This document shows, in pieces, positions 26,966 to 35,441 of a stretch of DNA of 39,410 bases (the stretch's first letter is position 1; the number at the start of each line of letters is the position of its first letter). The notes below the pieces were generated by a model, which was given only the letters and a program-made list of their open reading frames with translations, ran no database searches and was not told where the DNA came from. Source of the DNA: Clostridium sartagoforme AAU1 (GTDB taxonomy: Bacteria > Bacillota > Clostridia > Clostridiales > Clostridiaceae); the NCBI RefSeq assembly GCF_000401215.1, contig NZ_ASRV01000165.1, positions 1 to 39,410 of the forward strand. The letters are read 5' to 3'. Made by a program: the position numbers and the translations under genes.

Positions 26966-28879
26966 ATGTATAATAAGAGTTTATTGATTGAGAATTCTCA
27001 TAAAAGAAGTGAAGATTATGGTATTGAAAAAGATAGTAATCATTCAAAGATGATATTGCATGGAGATGAACTTAGGAAAGCATTAGAATTAAATAAAGAA
27101 TTAATAGAAATATCAAAGCCTTATATAGACATGGTAGTTGAATCTGTTGAAGATAGAGATTTTATAATAATTTTAACAGATAATAATGGATGTATTCTTT
27201 ATATTAAGGGAGCCAATGAAATAAAAGATGAATTAGGCAAGCTAAACTTAAAAATTGGAGCTTATATGGATGAAAAAAATATTGGAACCAATGCAATGGG
27301 AACAGCCATAAAAGAAAATAGATGTATTCAAATAACAGCAAAAGAGCATTATGTTAATATATTTCAAAGTTTAACCTGCTCTGCAGCACCTATCCATAAT
27401 AGTAAAGGTGAAATAATAGGTACATTAAATTTAACAGGAAAAAGTAATATGAAACATCCACACACTTTAGGATTAGTTATTTTTGGAGTAACAGCAATAG
27501 AAAATGAATTATATAGAATTAAAGCAAATTATATATTAAATCAAACTTACAATTATATGAAAACTGTCATAGAAAATGTGGACAAAGGTATAATGATTGT
27601 TGATACTCATGGAAAAATCATAAATATAAATGAACTTGGCTTAAATATTTTAGATAAGAGAAATCATAATTTAATAAATGAAGATATAAATCACATAATA
27701 CCGAATTTTCAAAATGTAGTTGATAAAATATCAAAAAACAACAAACCCATAACAAAGGAAATAAAATTAAGTCATGCTAGTAAATATAAAACAGAAGTTA
27801 CATTCAAAGGTATTAAGCATAATGAAAAAGTAATAGGGATTGTAGCTACCTTAACTAGGTTAAAAGAAGAAAACAAAGGCAATAATTTTACAGGGGCATT
27901 TTTTACATTTAATGATATTATAGGAGAAAGTGATGCAATTAAAAATGTAATAACAAATTGTAAGATTATAGCTAATAGTCCATCAACAGTTTTAATACAA
28001 GGAGAAAGTGGAACAGGAAAAGAAGTTTTAGCACAATCAATTCATAATTATAGTTTAAGAAAAAATAATAAATTTATAGCTATAAATTGTGGAGCTATAC
28101 CAGCCAATATAATTGAAAGTGAGCTCTTTGGATATGAAGATGGAACTTTTACTGGTGGTAAAAAGGGTGGAAGGATAGGAAAAATTGAACTTGCAAATGG
28201 AGGAACCTTATTTTTAGATGAAATAGGAGAAATGCCACTTGATATGCAAGTTAAGCTACTTAGAGTACTTCAAGAGGGAAGAGTAACTAGACTTGGAGGA
28301 GGCAAAGAAATATCTGTAGATATGAGAGTGATAGCAGCAACAAATAAGGATTTAAAAAAAGAAGTTAAAAGAGGAAAATTTAGGGAAGATTTATATTATA
28401 GATTATGTGTAATTCCAATAAAACTACCACCTTTAAAAGAACGAAAAGGAGATATAACAAAGCTTATTGAATACTTCCTTAATATGAAATCAATAAAATT
28501 AGATAAAGATATTCCTGTAATAAGTAATGAGTTATACAATAAGTTACTTGGATATAATTGGCCAGGTAATATAAGACAATTAGAAAATTCCATAGAAAAT
28601 ATAGTTAACTTAAATGGAGAACTTTCAGTAGATATAATAGATGAATACGAAGAAAAAGTAAGTACAAACTTAACTATAGATAATAAAGAAATCTTAGAAG
28701 AAAATATAAAAGAAAATATAAAAGAAAAATCATTTAACTTAGAAGAAATAGAAAAAAGAACAATAATAAATGCAATAGATAGTAACAAGCACAATATGAC
28801 AAAGACAGCAAAGGCTTTAGGAATAAGTAGAAATACACTTTACCTTAAAATAAAAAAATATAATATTGACGTCAAATAA
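26966..28879 (+). CDS. Sigma-54-dependent transcriptional activator (AcoR-like)
   Basis: A 637-residue enhancer-binding protein. It has an N-terminal GAF-type sensor (about 50-180), a PAS-like domain (about 200-285), an AAA+ domain (about 315-545) and a Fis-type helix-turn-helix at the end ([20 protein letters not shown]). Walker A is GESGTGKE from residue 346, and Walker B is FLDEIGE with D418. The loop that contacts sigma-54, normally GAFTGA, reads GTFTGG from residue 393; the central Phe-Thr is kept. ATG 26966 is favoured by AAGGGG at 26953-26958; an ATG 6 bases earlier is too close. The next gene, an alcohol dehydrogenase, has a -24/-12 promoter and a candidate binding site, so this protein is its likely activator. 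The signal is unknown. Confidence 0.92.
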   Translation: MYNKSLLIENSHKRSEDYGIEKDSNHSKMILHGDELRKALELNKELIEISKPYIDMVVESVEDRDFIIILTDNNGCILYIKGANEIKDELGKLNLKIGAYMDEKNIGTNAMGTAIKENRCIQITAKEHYVNIFQSLTCSAAPIHNSKGEIIGTLNLTGKSNMKHPHTLGLVIFGVTAIENELYRIKANYILNQTYNYMKTVIENVDKGIMIVDTHGKIININELGLNILDKRNHNLINEDINHIIPNFQNVVDKISKNNKPITKEIKLSHASKYKTEVTFKGIKHNEKVIGIVATLTRLKEENKGNNFTGAFFTFNDIIGESDAIKNVITNCKIIANSPSTVLIQGESGTGKEVLAQSIHNYSLRKNNKFIAINCGAIPANIIESELFGYEDGTFTGGKKGGRIGKIELANGGTLFLDEIGEMPLDMQVKLLRVLQEGRVTRLGGGKEISVDMRVIAATNKDLKKEVKRGKFREDLYYRLCVIPIKLPPLKERKGDITKLIEYFLNMKSIKLDKDIPVISNELYNKLLGYNWPGNIRQLENSIENIVNLNGELSVDIIDEYEEKVSTNLTIDNKEILEENIKENIKEKSFNLEEIEKRTIINAIDSNKHNMTKTAKALGISRNTLYLKIKKYNIDVK

Positions 28880-29056
28880 ATTGCTTCACAATTTATTTTA
28901 GTTCACGGTTCACAATTCACAGTTCACAGTTATTGAAATAATTCAGCAGAGCTGAATTAAGAAATTTTTTAATAACTTTAAAATAGTTAAAAGAAACTAA
29001 ATTTTAAAAACTACACAGTAGTTTTATCCTAAACTGTGAATTGTGCACTGTGAACT
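28874..29056 (-). repeat. Composite heptamer-repeat element C, inverted copy of A
   Basis: The element begins with hairpin AAATAAATTG/CAATTTATTT (28874-28898), which overlaps the activator's stop codon. AGTTCAC-type 7-base units follow (28900-28931). Next come hairpin AATTCAGC-AGA-GCTGAATT (28940-28958), an AT-rich spacer, hairpin AAAACTAC-ACA-GTAGTTTT (29007-29025) and inverse units (29032-29056). Read on the minus strand, the modules match element A in order and largely in sequence. The block at 28918-28960 agrees with 23611-23654 at about nine positions in ten when one gap is allowed. The first hairpin may also terminate the activator gene. Confidence 0.7.
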
Positions 29057-29075
29057 AGCCAACTGTATTATAACA

Positions 29076-29131
29076 GGACAGTGTCCTAAAATAGAACGAT
29101 TTTATTTTGAAAGTTGTTTTATTTTAGGACA
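29076..29131 (+). promoter_or_regulatory. Upstream activator site of the alcohol dehydrogenase promoter
   Basis: TGTCCTAAAATA (29082-29093) and its exact reverse complement TATTTTAGGACA (29120-29131) form a perfect 12-base inverted repeat. The left arm is also part of GGACA-G-TGTCC (29077-29087). The site is about 85-130 bases upstream of the -12 element, a normal enhancer position for a sigma-54 activator. Confidence 0.65.
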
Positions 29132-29173
29132 TATTTATTTTTGCAGAAAAAATATATCTTAGGAAAGTCAATA

Positions 29174-29193
29174 ATTTAACAATATTGTTAAAT
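29174..29193. promoter_or_regulatory. Perfect 20-base palindrome next to the -24 element
   Basis: ATTTAACAATATTGTTAAAT is a perfect palindrome 10 bases before the -24 box. It contains the clostridial Rex half-site TTGTTAA, but the two halves are everted relative to the Rex consensus (TTGTTAA-N4-TTAACAA). It is a good operator candidate; the protein that binds it is unknown. Confidence 0.55.
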
Positions 29194-29203
29194 AAAAAAC
29201 TTT

Positions 29204-29219
29204 TGGCATGAGTATTGCT
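29204..29219 (+). promoter_or_regulatory. Sigma-54 (-24/-12) promoter of the alcohol dehydrogenase
   Basis: TGGCAT (29204-29209), GAGTA and TTGCT (29215-29219) match the consensus TGGCAY-N5-TTGCW. The GG and GC are 12 bases apart as required. It lies 60 bases before the start codon. Confidence 0.88.
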
Positions 29220-29278
29220 ATTATATTAAGTGTAAATAAGTAAGAAATAAATTATATATATTTTAGGAGGTTTTTATT

Positions 29279-30445
29279 ATGGCACGTTTTACATTACCAA
29301 GAGATTTATATCATGGAGAAGGTTCCTTAGAAGTATTAAAGACATTAAAGGGAAAGAAAGCGATGGTTGTAGTTGGTGGAGGCTCAATGAAGCGCTTTGG
29401 ATTCTTAGATAAAGTTGAAAGTTATTTAAAAGAAGCAGGAATGGAAGTTGAACTTTTTGAAGGCGTGGAACCAGATCCATCAGTTGAAACTGTTATGAGT
29501 GGTGCAGAAGCTATGAGAAAGTTTGAACCAGATTGGATAGTTGCTATGGGTGGTGGTTCACCAATAGATGCAGCTAAAGCAATGTGGATTTTCTATGAAT
29601 ATCCTGACTTTACATTTGAGCAAGCAGTTGTTCCATTTGGATTACCTGAACTTAGACAAAAAGCTAAATTTGTAGCAATTCCATCAACAAGTGGTACAGC
29701 TACAGAAGTAACAGCTTTCTCAGTTATAACAGATTATAAAGCAAAAATTAAATATCCTCTAGCAGATTTTAACATAACTCCAGACATTGCCATAGTAGAT
29801 CCAGATTTAGCACAAACTATGCCAGCAAAATTAGTAGCACATACTGGAATGGATGCATTAACTCATGCTATAGAGGCATATACTGCATCACTTAGATCTA
29901 ATTTCTCAGATCCATTAGCTATGAAGGCTATAGAAATGGTTAAAGAAAGCTTAGTTGAATCTTATAAAGGTGATAAAGAAGCTAGAAATTTAATGCATGA
30001 AGCTCAATGTTTAGCAGGAATGGCATTCTCTAATGCTTTACTTGGAATAGTTCACTCAATGGCTCATAAAACAGGTGCAGTATTCCATATTCCTCATGGA
30101 TGTGCAAATGCAATATTCTTACCATATGTAATTCAATATAACAGAGCTAAATGTGAAAATAGATATGCAGATATAGCTAAAATGTTAAAATTAGAAGGCA
30201 AAACAGATGCAGAACTAACAGATTCATTAATAGAAATGATAAACAATTTAAATACAGAATTAAATATTCCACATACAGTTAAAGAATACGGAGTAACAGA
30301 AGAAGACTTTAAAGCAAATCTACAATTTATTTCTCATAATGCAGTTTTAGATGCATGTACAGGATCTAACCCAAGAGAAATTGACGATGCAACAATGGAA
30401 AAACTATTTGAATGCACATATTATGGAACTAAAGTTAATTTCTAA
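29279..30445 (+). CDS. Iron-containing alcohol dehydrogenase, probably NADPH-dependent
   Basis: A 388-residue group III alcohol dehydrogenase interconverting aldehydes (acetaldehyde, butyraldehyde) and primary alcohols. The nucleotide-binding GGGSPIDAAKAMW and the STSGTATEVTAFSVI stretch are family signatures. Metal ligands are expected in MDALTHAIEAY and in SMAHKTGAVFHIPHG. The sequence is close to the NADPH-linked primary alcohol dehydrogenase of acetogenic clostridia as I remember it, but cofactor choice cannot be proved here. The start follows AGGAGG. A sigma-54 promoter and the adjacent activator imply inducible expression. A terminator follows, so the gene is monocistronic. Confidence 0.93.
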   Translation: MARFTLPRDLYHGEGSLEVLKTLKGKKAMVVVGGGSMKRFGFLDKVESYLKEAGMEVELFEGVEPDPSVETVMSGAEAMRKFEPDWIVAMGGGSPIDAAKAMWIFYEYPDFTFEQAVVPFGLPELRQKAKFVAIPSTSGTATEVTAFSVITDYKAKIKYPLADFNITPDIAIVDPDLAQTMPAKLVAHTGMDALTHAIEAYTASLRSNFSDPLAMKAIEMVKESLVESYKGDKEARNLMHEAQCLAGMAFSNALLGIVHSMAHKTGAVFHIPHGCANAIFLPYVIQYNRAKCENRYADIAKMLKLEGKTDAELTDSLIEMINNLNTELNIPHTVKEYGVTEEDFKANLQFISHNAVLDACTGSNPREIDDATMEKLFECTYYGTKVNF

Positions 30446-30482
30446 AATAGGTTAAATTTTATAGTATATAATAAATTGAATT

Positions 30483-30536
30483 TTAAGGTTATCTTAAACA
30501 GAAGTTTCTTCTTTTTGAGGTAACCTTAATTTAAAG
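30483..30536 (+). terminator. Rho-independent terminator after the alcohol dehydrogenase
   Basis: TTAAGGTTATCTT (30483-30495) pairs with GAGGTAACCTTAA (30517-30529) with two G-U pairs; a T-rich tract follows. Confidence 0.75.
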
Positions 30537-30673
30537 TTTTTATTTATAGTATAAATAATCAAAAATTTAAAGTATTTAGTAATATATAATAATATTTACA
30601 GTAATTAATTGTATGAATATTTAAAAAATGATAAGATTATATTATTAGGAAAAATAAGTCAGGGGGTACAAAC

Positions 30674-31561
30674 ATGTATAAAGTAGTTAAGAAAAGAGAA
30701 CTCACAGACAATATATATCTTATGGATATAGAAGCACCAAGAGTTGCCAAATCTGCTAAACCAGGTCAATTTATAATAATAAAAAATGATGATAAAGGTG
30801 AAAGAATACCTTTAACTATAGCAGATTATAACAGATTAGAAGGAACTGTAACTATAGTATTTCAAGCAGTAGGAAGAGGAACAAAGGAATTAGCTAATTT
30901 CGAAGAAGGAGATTATGTTGCTGATTTTGTTGGACCTTTAGGACAACCTAGTGAATTTATACATGAAAATTTAGAAGATCTTAAAAATAAGAACATAATA
31001 TTTATTGCAGGTGGTGTGGGGGCAGCACCGGTATATCCACAAGTTAAATGGATGCATGAAAATGGTATTGATTGCGACGTAATAGTAGGTAGTAGAACTA
31101 AAGACTTGCTAATATTAGAAGATGAAATGAAGAATGTAGCGGGAAATTTATATATATCAACTGATGACGGAACATATGGTTTTAATGGTAGAGTTACAGA
31201 TTGTTTAAAATATTTAGTTGAAGAAAAAGGAAATAAATATGATCATGCAATAGTAATTGGACCTATGATAATGATGAAGTTTATGAGTTTACTAACTAAA
31301 GAATTAAATATACCAACAACAGTAAGCTTAAATCCAATTATGGTAGATGGAACAGGAATGTGTGGAGCATGTAGAGTTACTGTAGGAGGAAAAGTAAAGT
31401 TTGCTTGTGTAGATGGACCAGAATTTGATGGACATTTAGTTGATTTTGATGAATCAATGAGAAGACAAACTATGTATAAATCTGAGGAAGGAAGATCTCA
31501 GTTAAAAATTGAGGAAGGGGACACTCATAATCATGGCGGTTGTGGATGCAAGGTGGAATAA
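30674..31561 (+). CDS. nfnA: NfnAB transhydrogenase, small subunit
   Basis: A 295-residue FAD and [2Fe-2S] protein, the NADH-oxidising subunit of the bifurcating NADH-dependent reduced ferredoxin:NADP+ oxidoreductase. The FAD domain has RIPLTIADYN; the NAD domain has GGVGAAPVYPQVKWM. The iron-sulfur ligands are in GTGMCGACRVTVGGKVKFAC. It ends in a short His/Cys-rich tail, HNHGGCGCKVE. Proteins of this family were often annotated as dihydroorotate dehydrogenase electron-transfer subunits or sulfide dehydrogenase; the nfnB partner two bases downstream settles the assignment. ATG 30674 follows CAGGGGG. Confidence 0.93.
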   Translation: MYKVVKKRELTDNIYLMDIEAPRVAKSAKPGQFIIIKNDDKGERIPLTIADYNRLEGTVTIVFQAVGRGTKELANFEEGDYVADFVGPLGQPSEFIHENLEDLKNKNIIFIAGGVGAAPVYPQVKWMHENGIDCDVIVGSRTKDLLILEDEMKNVAGNLYISTDDGTYGFNGRVTDCLKYLVEEKGNKYDHAIVIGPMIMMKFMSLLTKELNIPTTVSLNPIMVDGTGMCGACRVTVGGKVKFACVDGPEFDGHLVDFDESMRRQTMYKSEEGRSQLKIEEGDTHNHGGCGCKVE

Positions 31562-31563
31562 TT

Positions 31564-32955
31564 ATGAATATACAAGATAGAATGAAAAAAGTACCTGTTT
31601 CAGAACAAGCTCCAGAAGTTAGAGCAAAAAACTTTGAAGAAGTATGCTTAGGATATTTAGATGAAGAAGCTGTAAGAGAAGCAAATAGATGTTTAAATTG
31701 TAAAAATCCAAAATGTGTAGATGGATGCCCAGTATCAATAAATATTCCAGGCTTTATATCATATATAAAGAAAGAAGAATTTGAAAACGCAGCTAAAGAA
31801 GTAGCAAAATACAGTGCATTACCAGCAGTTTGCGGAAGAGTCTGCCCACAAGAAAGTCAATGTGAAGGTAAATGTGTATTAGGAATTAAGGGTGAGCCAG
31901 TTTCTATTGGTAAACTAGAAAGATTTATAGCAGATTGGTCAAGAAAAAATAATATAGAGCTTGCAGAAACAGAAGAATCTAAAGAAAAAAAGGTTGCAGT
32001 TATAGGAAGTGGACCAGCGGGCTTAACTTGTGCAGGTGATTTGGCTAAAAGAGGATATGATGTGACTATATTTGAAGCACTGCATGAACCAGGTGGAGTT
32101 TTAGTTTATGGAATTCCTGAGTTTAGATTGCCTAAAGATGATGTAGTTAGACCAGAAATTGAAAATATAAAAAAATTAGGTGCAAAAATAGAAACTAATG
32201 TTATAATAGGCAGAACTATAACTATAGATGAGCTTATTGAAGAAGAAGGATTCGAAGCTGTGTTTATAGGCTCAGGTGCTGGACTTCCTAAATTTATGGG
32301 AATACCAGGTGAAAATGCAAATGGAGTTTTATCAGCAAATGAATTTTTAACAAGAGTAAATTTAATGAAGGCATTTAAGGAAGAATATCATACACCAGTT
32401 AAAATAGGTAAAAAAGTAGCAATAGTAGGTGGTGGAAATGTTGCTATGGATGCTGCAAGAACAGCATTAAGATTAGGATCAGAATCACATATAGTATATA
32501 GAAGAAGTGAATCTGAACTTCCAGCAAGAGTTGAAGAAGTACATCATGCTAAGGAAGAAGGGGTAATTTTTGATGTATTAACAAATCCAACAGAAATTTT
32601 AGTAGATGAAAATGGCTGGGTTAAAGGGATGAAATGTGTTGAAATGGAGCTTGGAGAGCCCGATGAATCAGGAAGAAGAAAACCAGTAGTTAAAGAAGGT
32701 TCAGAATATATTATGGATGTAGATACAGTTATAATGTCTCTTGGAACTTCACCAAATCCGCTTATATCTTCAACAACAAAAGGACTTGAAACTAATAAGT
32801 GGAAATGTATAATTGCAGATGAAGATGGACTTACAACAAAAGAAGGAGTTTATGCAGGAGGAGATGCTGTTACAGGGGCAGCAACTGTTATTTTAGCAAT
32901 GGGAGCTGGAAAAAAAGCTGCAGAAGCTATAGATAAATATTTAAATGAAAAATAA
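31564..32955 (+). CDS. nfnB: NfnAB transhydrogenase, large subunit
   Basis: A 463-residue flavoprotein related to the small subunit of glutamate synthase. The N-terminal Cys motifs CLNCKNPKCVDGCP and CGRVCPQESQCEGKC bind two [4Fe-4S] clusters. GSGPAGLTCAGDLA binds the bifurcating FAD, and GGGNVAMDAARTALRLG binds NADP(H). The C-terminal YAGGDAVTGAATVILAMGAGK is typical. ATG 31564 has AAGGTGG at 8 bases and lies 2 bases after the nfnA stop, so the genes are coupled; an in-frame TTG at 31540 is rejected. The complex makes NADPH from NADH and reduced ferredoxin, which could feed the neighbouring alcohol dehydrogenase. GltA is an alternative old name; no large GltB gene is present. Confidence 0.93.
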   Translation: MNIQDRMKKVPVSEQAPEVRAKNFEEVCLGYLDEEAVREANRCLNCKNPKCVDGCPVSINIPGFISYIKKEEFENAAKEVAKYSALPAVCGRVCPQESQCEGKCVLGIKGEPVSIGKLERFIADWSRKNNIELAETEESKEKKVAVIGSGPAGLTCAGDLAKRGYDVTIFEALHEPGGVLVYGIPEFRLPKDDVVRPEIENIKKLGAKIETNVIIGRTITIDELIEEEGFEAVFIGSGAGLPKFMGIPGENANGVLSANEFLTRVNLMKAFKEEYHTPVKIGKKVAIVGGGNVAMDAARTALRLGSESHIVYRRSESELPARVEEVHHAKEEGVIFDVLTNPTEILVDENGWVKGMKCVEMELGEPDESGRRKPVVKEGSEYIMDVDTVIMSLGTSPNPLISSTTKGLETNKWKCIIADEDGLTTKEGVYAGGDAVTGAATVILAMGAGKKAAEAIDKYLNEK

Positions 32956-32965
32956 TTGACAAAGA

Positions 32966-33019
32966 AGTTATTTCTAGCATAATACTTATTAATATAAGTT
33001 GCTAGGAATAACTCTTTTT
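32966..33019 (+). terminator. Rho-independent terminator after nfnB
   Basis: AGTTATTTCTAGCA (32966-32979) pairs with TGCTAGGAATAACT (33000-33013) with one G-U pair; five Ts follow. The loop has an extra ACTTATT/AATAAGT-like pairing. Confidence 0.9.
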
Positions 33020-33382
33020 AGTATACTTAAATATGAACTTAATAACTAAATACTTAAATAAATAGTTAAATGTTAAGAATTTGTAAATATTTTTATATCT
33101 TTTAGTAATTTAATGTTACTTTATAGTATAATCAAAGCAATTAAATTTTTATACATAGTGAATATTTAATATGTAAAGGTTAAACTAGTTGATTTACCTT
33201 AGCTGAAAAAAATAATTTGTTTAAGTTTACGAATAAATATTCATGCTTACTTTATGATATATGTTTCAATTTATATTCATATATTAAATACTAAATAGAC
33301 TTATTTGAGAAACACAACAAAATGAATGGAATATATACTTAAAGGATAAGCGCCACTTATATACGAAAGAGGGGGATTTTCC
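33020..33382. other. AT-rich intergenic region upstream of nsrR
   Basis: No gene is seen. TATAAT near 33125 is a possible -10 box without a good -35 box. ATAAG-CGCCA-CTTAT (33346-33360) is a small hairpin just before the nsrR ribosome site and could mark an operator or affect translation. Nothing else stands out. Confidence 0.35.
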
Positions 33383-33799
33383 ATGTACTTATCAAAATTT
33401 ACTGATTACTCATTTAGGGCATTAGTATATTTAGCAGAAAACAGAGACAAGCTATGCACAGTAGAAGAGTTAGCAAAAAAGCTAGAAATTTCAGAACATC
33501 ATTTAAAAAAGATTATTCATAAGCTTGCAAAGACAGACTTGATAATATCTATGAAAGGAAGAACAGGGGGATTAAAGCTGGGGCTAGATCCACAAAATAT
33601 CAACTTAGGGGAAGTTATTCTTGTAACAGAAGACAATCTAAATATTGCACAATGCTTCAATAAAGATGATTGCTGTCCATTTATAAATTCAGGTTGCAAA
33701 CTAAAAGGAATAATGCAAAATTCATTAAGTGCTTTTTTAAATGAATTTTCACAATATACACTTCAAGATTTGCTTAAGCAAGAAAATATAAGCGTATAA
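33383..33799 (+). CDS. nsrR: Rrf2-family iron-sulfur regulator, NsrR type
   Basis: A 138-residue winged-helix repressor. The N-terminus MYLSKFTDYSFRALVYLA and the recognition region KLEISEHHLKKIIHKLAK are typical of NsrR/Rrf2. Cys residues at 91, 97 or 98, and 105 have the spacing of the NsrR cluster ligands, and Asp8, the fourth ligand in known NsrR, is present. The protein would sense nitric oxide through a [4Fe-4S] cluster. IscR-like alternatives are less likely given the Cys pattern CFNKDDCCPFINSGC. ATG follows AGAGGGGG. No target is identified in the window. Confidence 0.85.
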   Translation: MYLSKFTDYSFRALVYLAENRDKLCTVEELAKKLEISEHHLKKIIHKLAKTDLIISMKGRTGGLKLGLDPQNINLGEVILVTEDNLNIAQCFNKDDCCPFINSGCKLKGIMQNSLSAFLNEFSQYTLQDLLKQENISV

Positions 33800-33918
33800 C
33801 ATAAAAGTTAGGCAATAATTTAAGAAATTAATAAATTTATTATTAAAATTAAAGTCATATCAGACCATTTAGTTAATTATTTTTTATTTAGTTATTAAGA
33901 AGCGAAGAAGTTAAAAAG

Positions 33919-33966
33919 GAAAATAAGCTATAAGAACAATAATGTAATTATAGCTCATTTTCTCTT
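33919..33966. terminator. Bidirectional terminator between nsrR and the amidase gene
   Basis: GAAAATAAGCTATAA (33919-33933) pairs with TTATAGCTCATTTTC (33948-33962) with one mismatch. A-rich sequence precedes it and T-rich sequence follows, so it can serve both converging genes. Confidence 0.75.
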
Positions 33967-33975
33967 TAGAGATGT

Positions 33976-35240
33976 TTATCTTAAGGAAACTACATAAAAT
34001 TCACAGGAGGAGTTTTTCCAACCTAAATCAAAAGGAATCTTATATTTATCAATAGAATTTGAATTTACTAAGGGATATCCAAAGTTATCAAATCCTGTAA
34101 TTATAGCGCTATGTTCTATATAATCACCATACTTATACATTATTAAGTCACCAATTTTAATTTTATCATTTGAGCTAGACATATTTTCTAGTATTTCATC
34201 AAAAGTACCAGAAAAAGATACAAAAGCCTTATTACTAGATAAAAGATAATCTAAAAGCTTTTCAGAATTAACCCAAGTATCACTAGCCATTACACCTTTT
34301 GATACAGTATATTTATAAGACCAGTCTTTATCCTGAGAAAGCCCACCCCCCTCAATATTATCAGCTAAACATTGAGAGATAAAATTAGTTGAATTTCCTG
34401 ATCCAGCAACATAAGTATAATAATTTGAATTATAAGTATTATTTAAATTAGTAGAAAGAGATACTCCAGAATACTTATTAGCATAGTCCACAGCAGCCTT
34501 TCGATTATAAATTCCACTATATTCAGTACTATCATCAATATTGAAATTTAAATTATATGTTTTAAATTTAGTTAAAGGAATATTTTTTCAGTTAAATTAA
34601 AGTTATAACCTTCAAGACCACCTTCAAAACAATCTTGATAATAATCCTTAGTTACGATAAAGGACTTTCCAAATTCTTTTAATTCTAAAGTATGAATCAA
34701 AGAAACCCCAAAACTATTAACTTTTTCAGGCACATTATTATATATGTAATCAAATTTATATTCTTCACTTAAAGTTAAATTATAAGTATTGTCTTTAATT
34801 TTTAATGCTTTAATTTTAGGTATAGATTCTATATTTTTAAAGGTTACATCCCTTTCATTAGCCCAATCTCTTAAATAAGCAATTCTTTTGAATTCATGAT
34901 TTAAAGAATAGCAGCTAAAAGTTTGAGAAGTATCATAAAATTTATAAAGCTCCTCAACATTACCAGTTGTAAAAGATTCATTTCTAGTATCATATAAATC
35001 ATTTAAAAATGAAATAATTGAACTTTCAACATTTTCATCAGCATCAGTTATAAAAGTACCAACATTTGCAATTGGTTCATTATCATAACCTTCGCTAAAA
35101 AAAACAGAAGGCACAAAAGATGAAGTTGAGGTCTTAGAAATAAAGAAAATAAAATTACCTACAAGAAAAATTGAAAATAAAGCATAGCTTATTGCAATTA
35201 ATACTTTTTTCTTTTCTAAATCCTTAAAGATGTTTTTCAT
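33976..35240 (-). pseudogene. Secreted or anchored amidase-domain protein (Amidase_6), frameshifted
   Basis: Two minus-strand pieces (34572-35240 and 33976 to about 34590) join into a 421-residue protein if one A is added (minus strand) to the six-base run at 34583-34588. Residues about 12-33 form a membrane anchor. The middle part is a lumazine/NTF2-like or linker region that I do not recognise, and the C-terminal about 150 residues are an Amidase_6 (PF12671) domain. The usual catalytic motif GDCTNFxSQ reads GNSTNFISQC, so Ser stands where Cys is expected. The codon is TCA, so a single miscall does not explain it. The His of EHSAII is present. A GGAGGT ribosome site supports the start. The protein probably acts at the cell wall, if it is active at all. 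Confidence 0.7.
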
Positions 35241-35441
35241 ATAAAAACCTCCATATTCTAATTAACAAATAACCATTAACAATTAAATATAAATTAATAA
35301 TAGTAGTATGTGCATAAAATGGATAAATATTTTAAAAAATTAAAAATTGCAAAAATAGTGTTAAAGTGTTAATAGATAATGATAACAATATAGGATATAA
35401 TAAAAATAAAAACGGTTACTAATGAGTTGGAGAGATAATTT

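Noticed and set aside
28396-28794. Minus-strand open frame of 132 codons inside the sigma-54 activator gene
   Set aside because: It is composed of hydrophobic, Ser-rich residues as expected from the complement of an AT-rich gene, has no ribosome site, and lies wholly inside a strongly supported gene.
23514-29056. A composite transposon spanning 23.5-29.1 kb bounded by the inverted elements
   Set aside because: The enclosed genes rnr and smpB are core genes in their usual order and there is no transposase, so the elements are more likely independent insertions.
29174-29193. Classical Rex operator
   Set aside because: The half-sites TTAACAA and TTGTTAA are present but in everted order with a 2-base gap, not the TTGTTAA-N4-TTAACAA layout; kept only as an unassigned palindrome.
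31540-31563. TTG start extending nfnB by 8 residues into nfnA
   Set aside because: The ATG at 31564 has AAGGTGG at proper spacing and gives the normal N-terminus.
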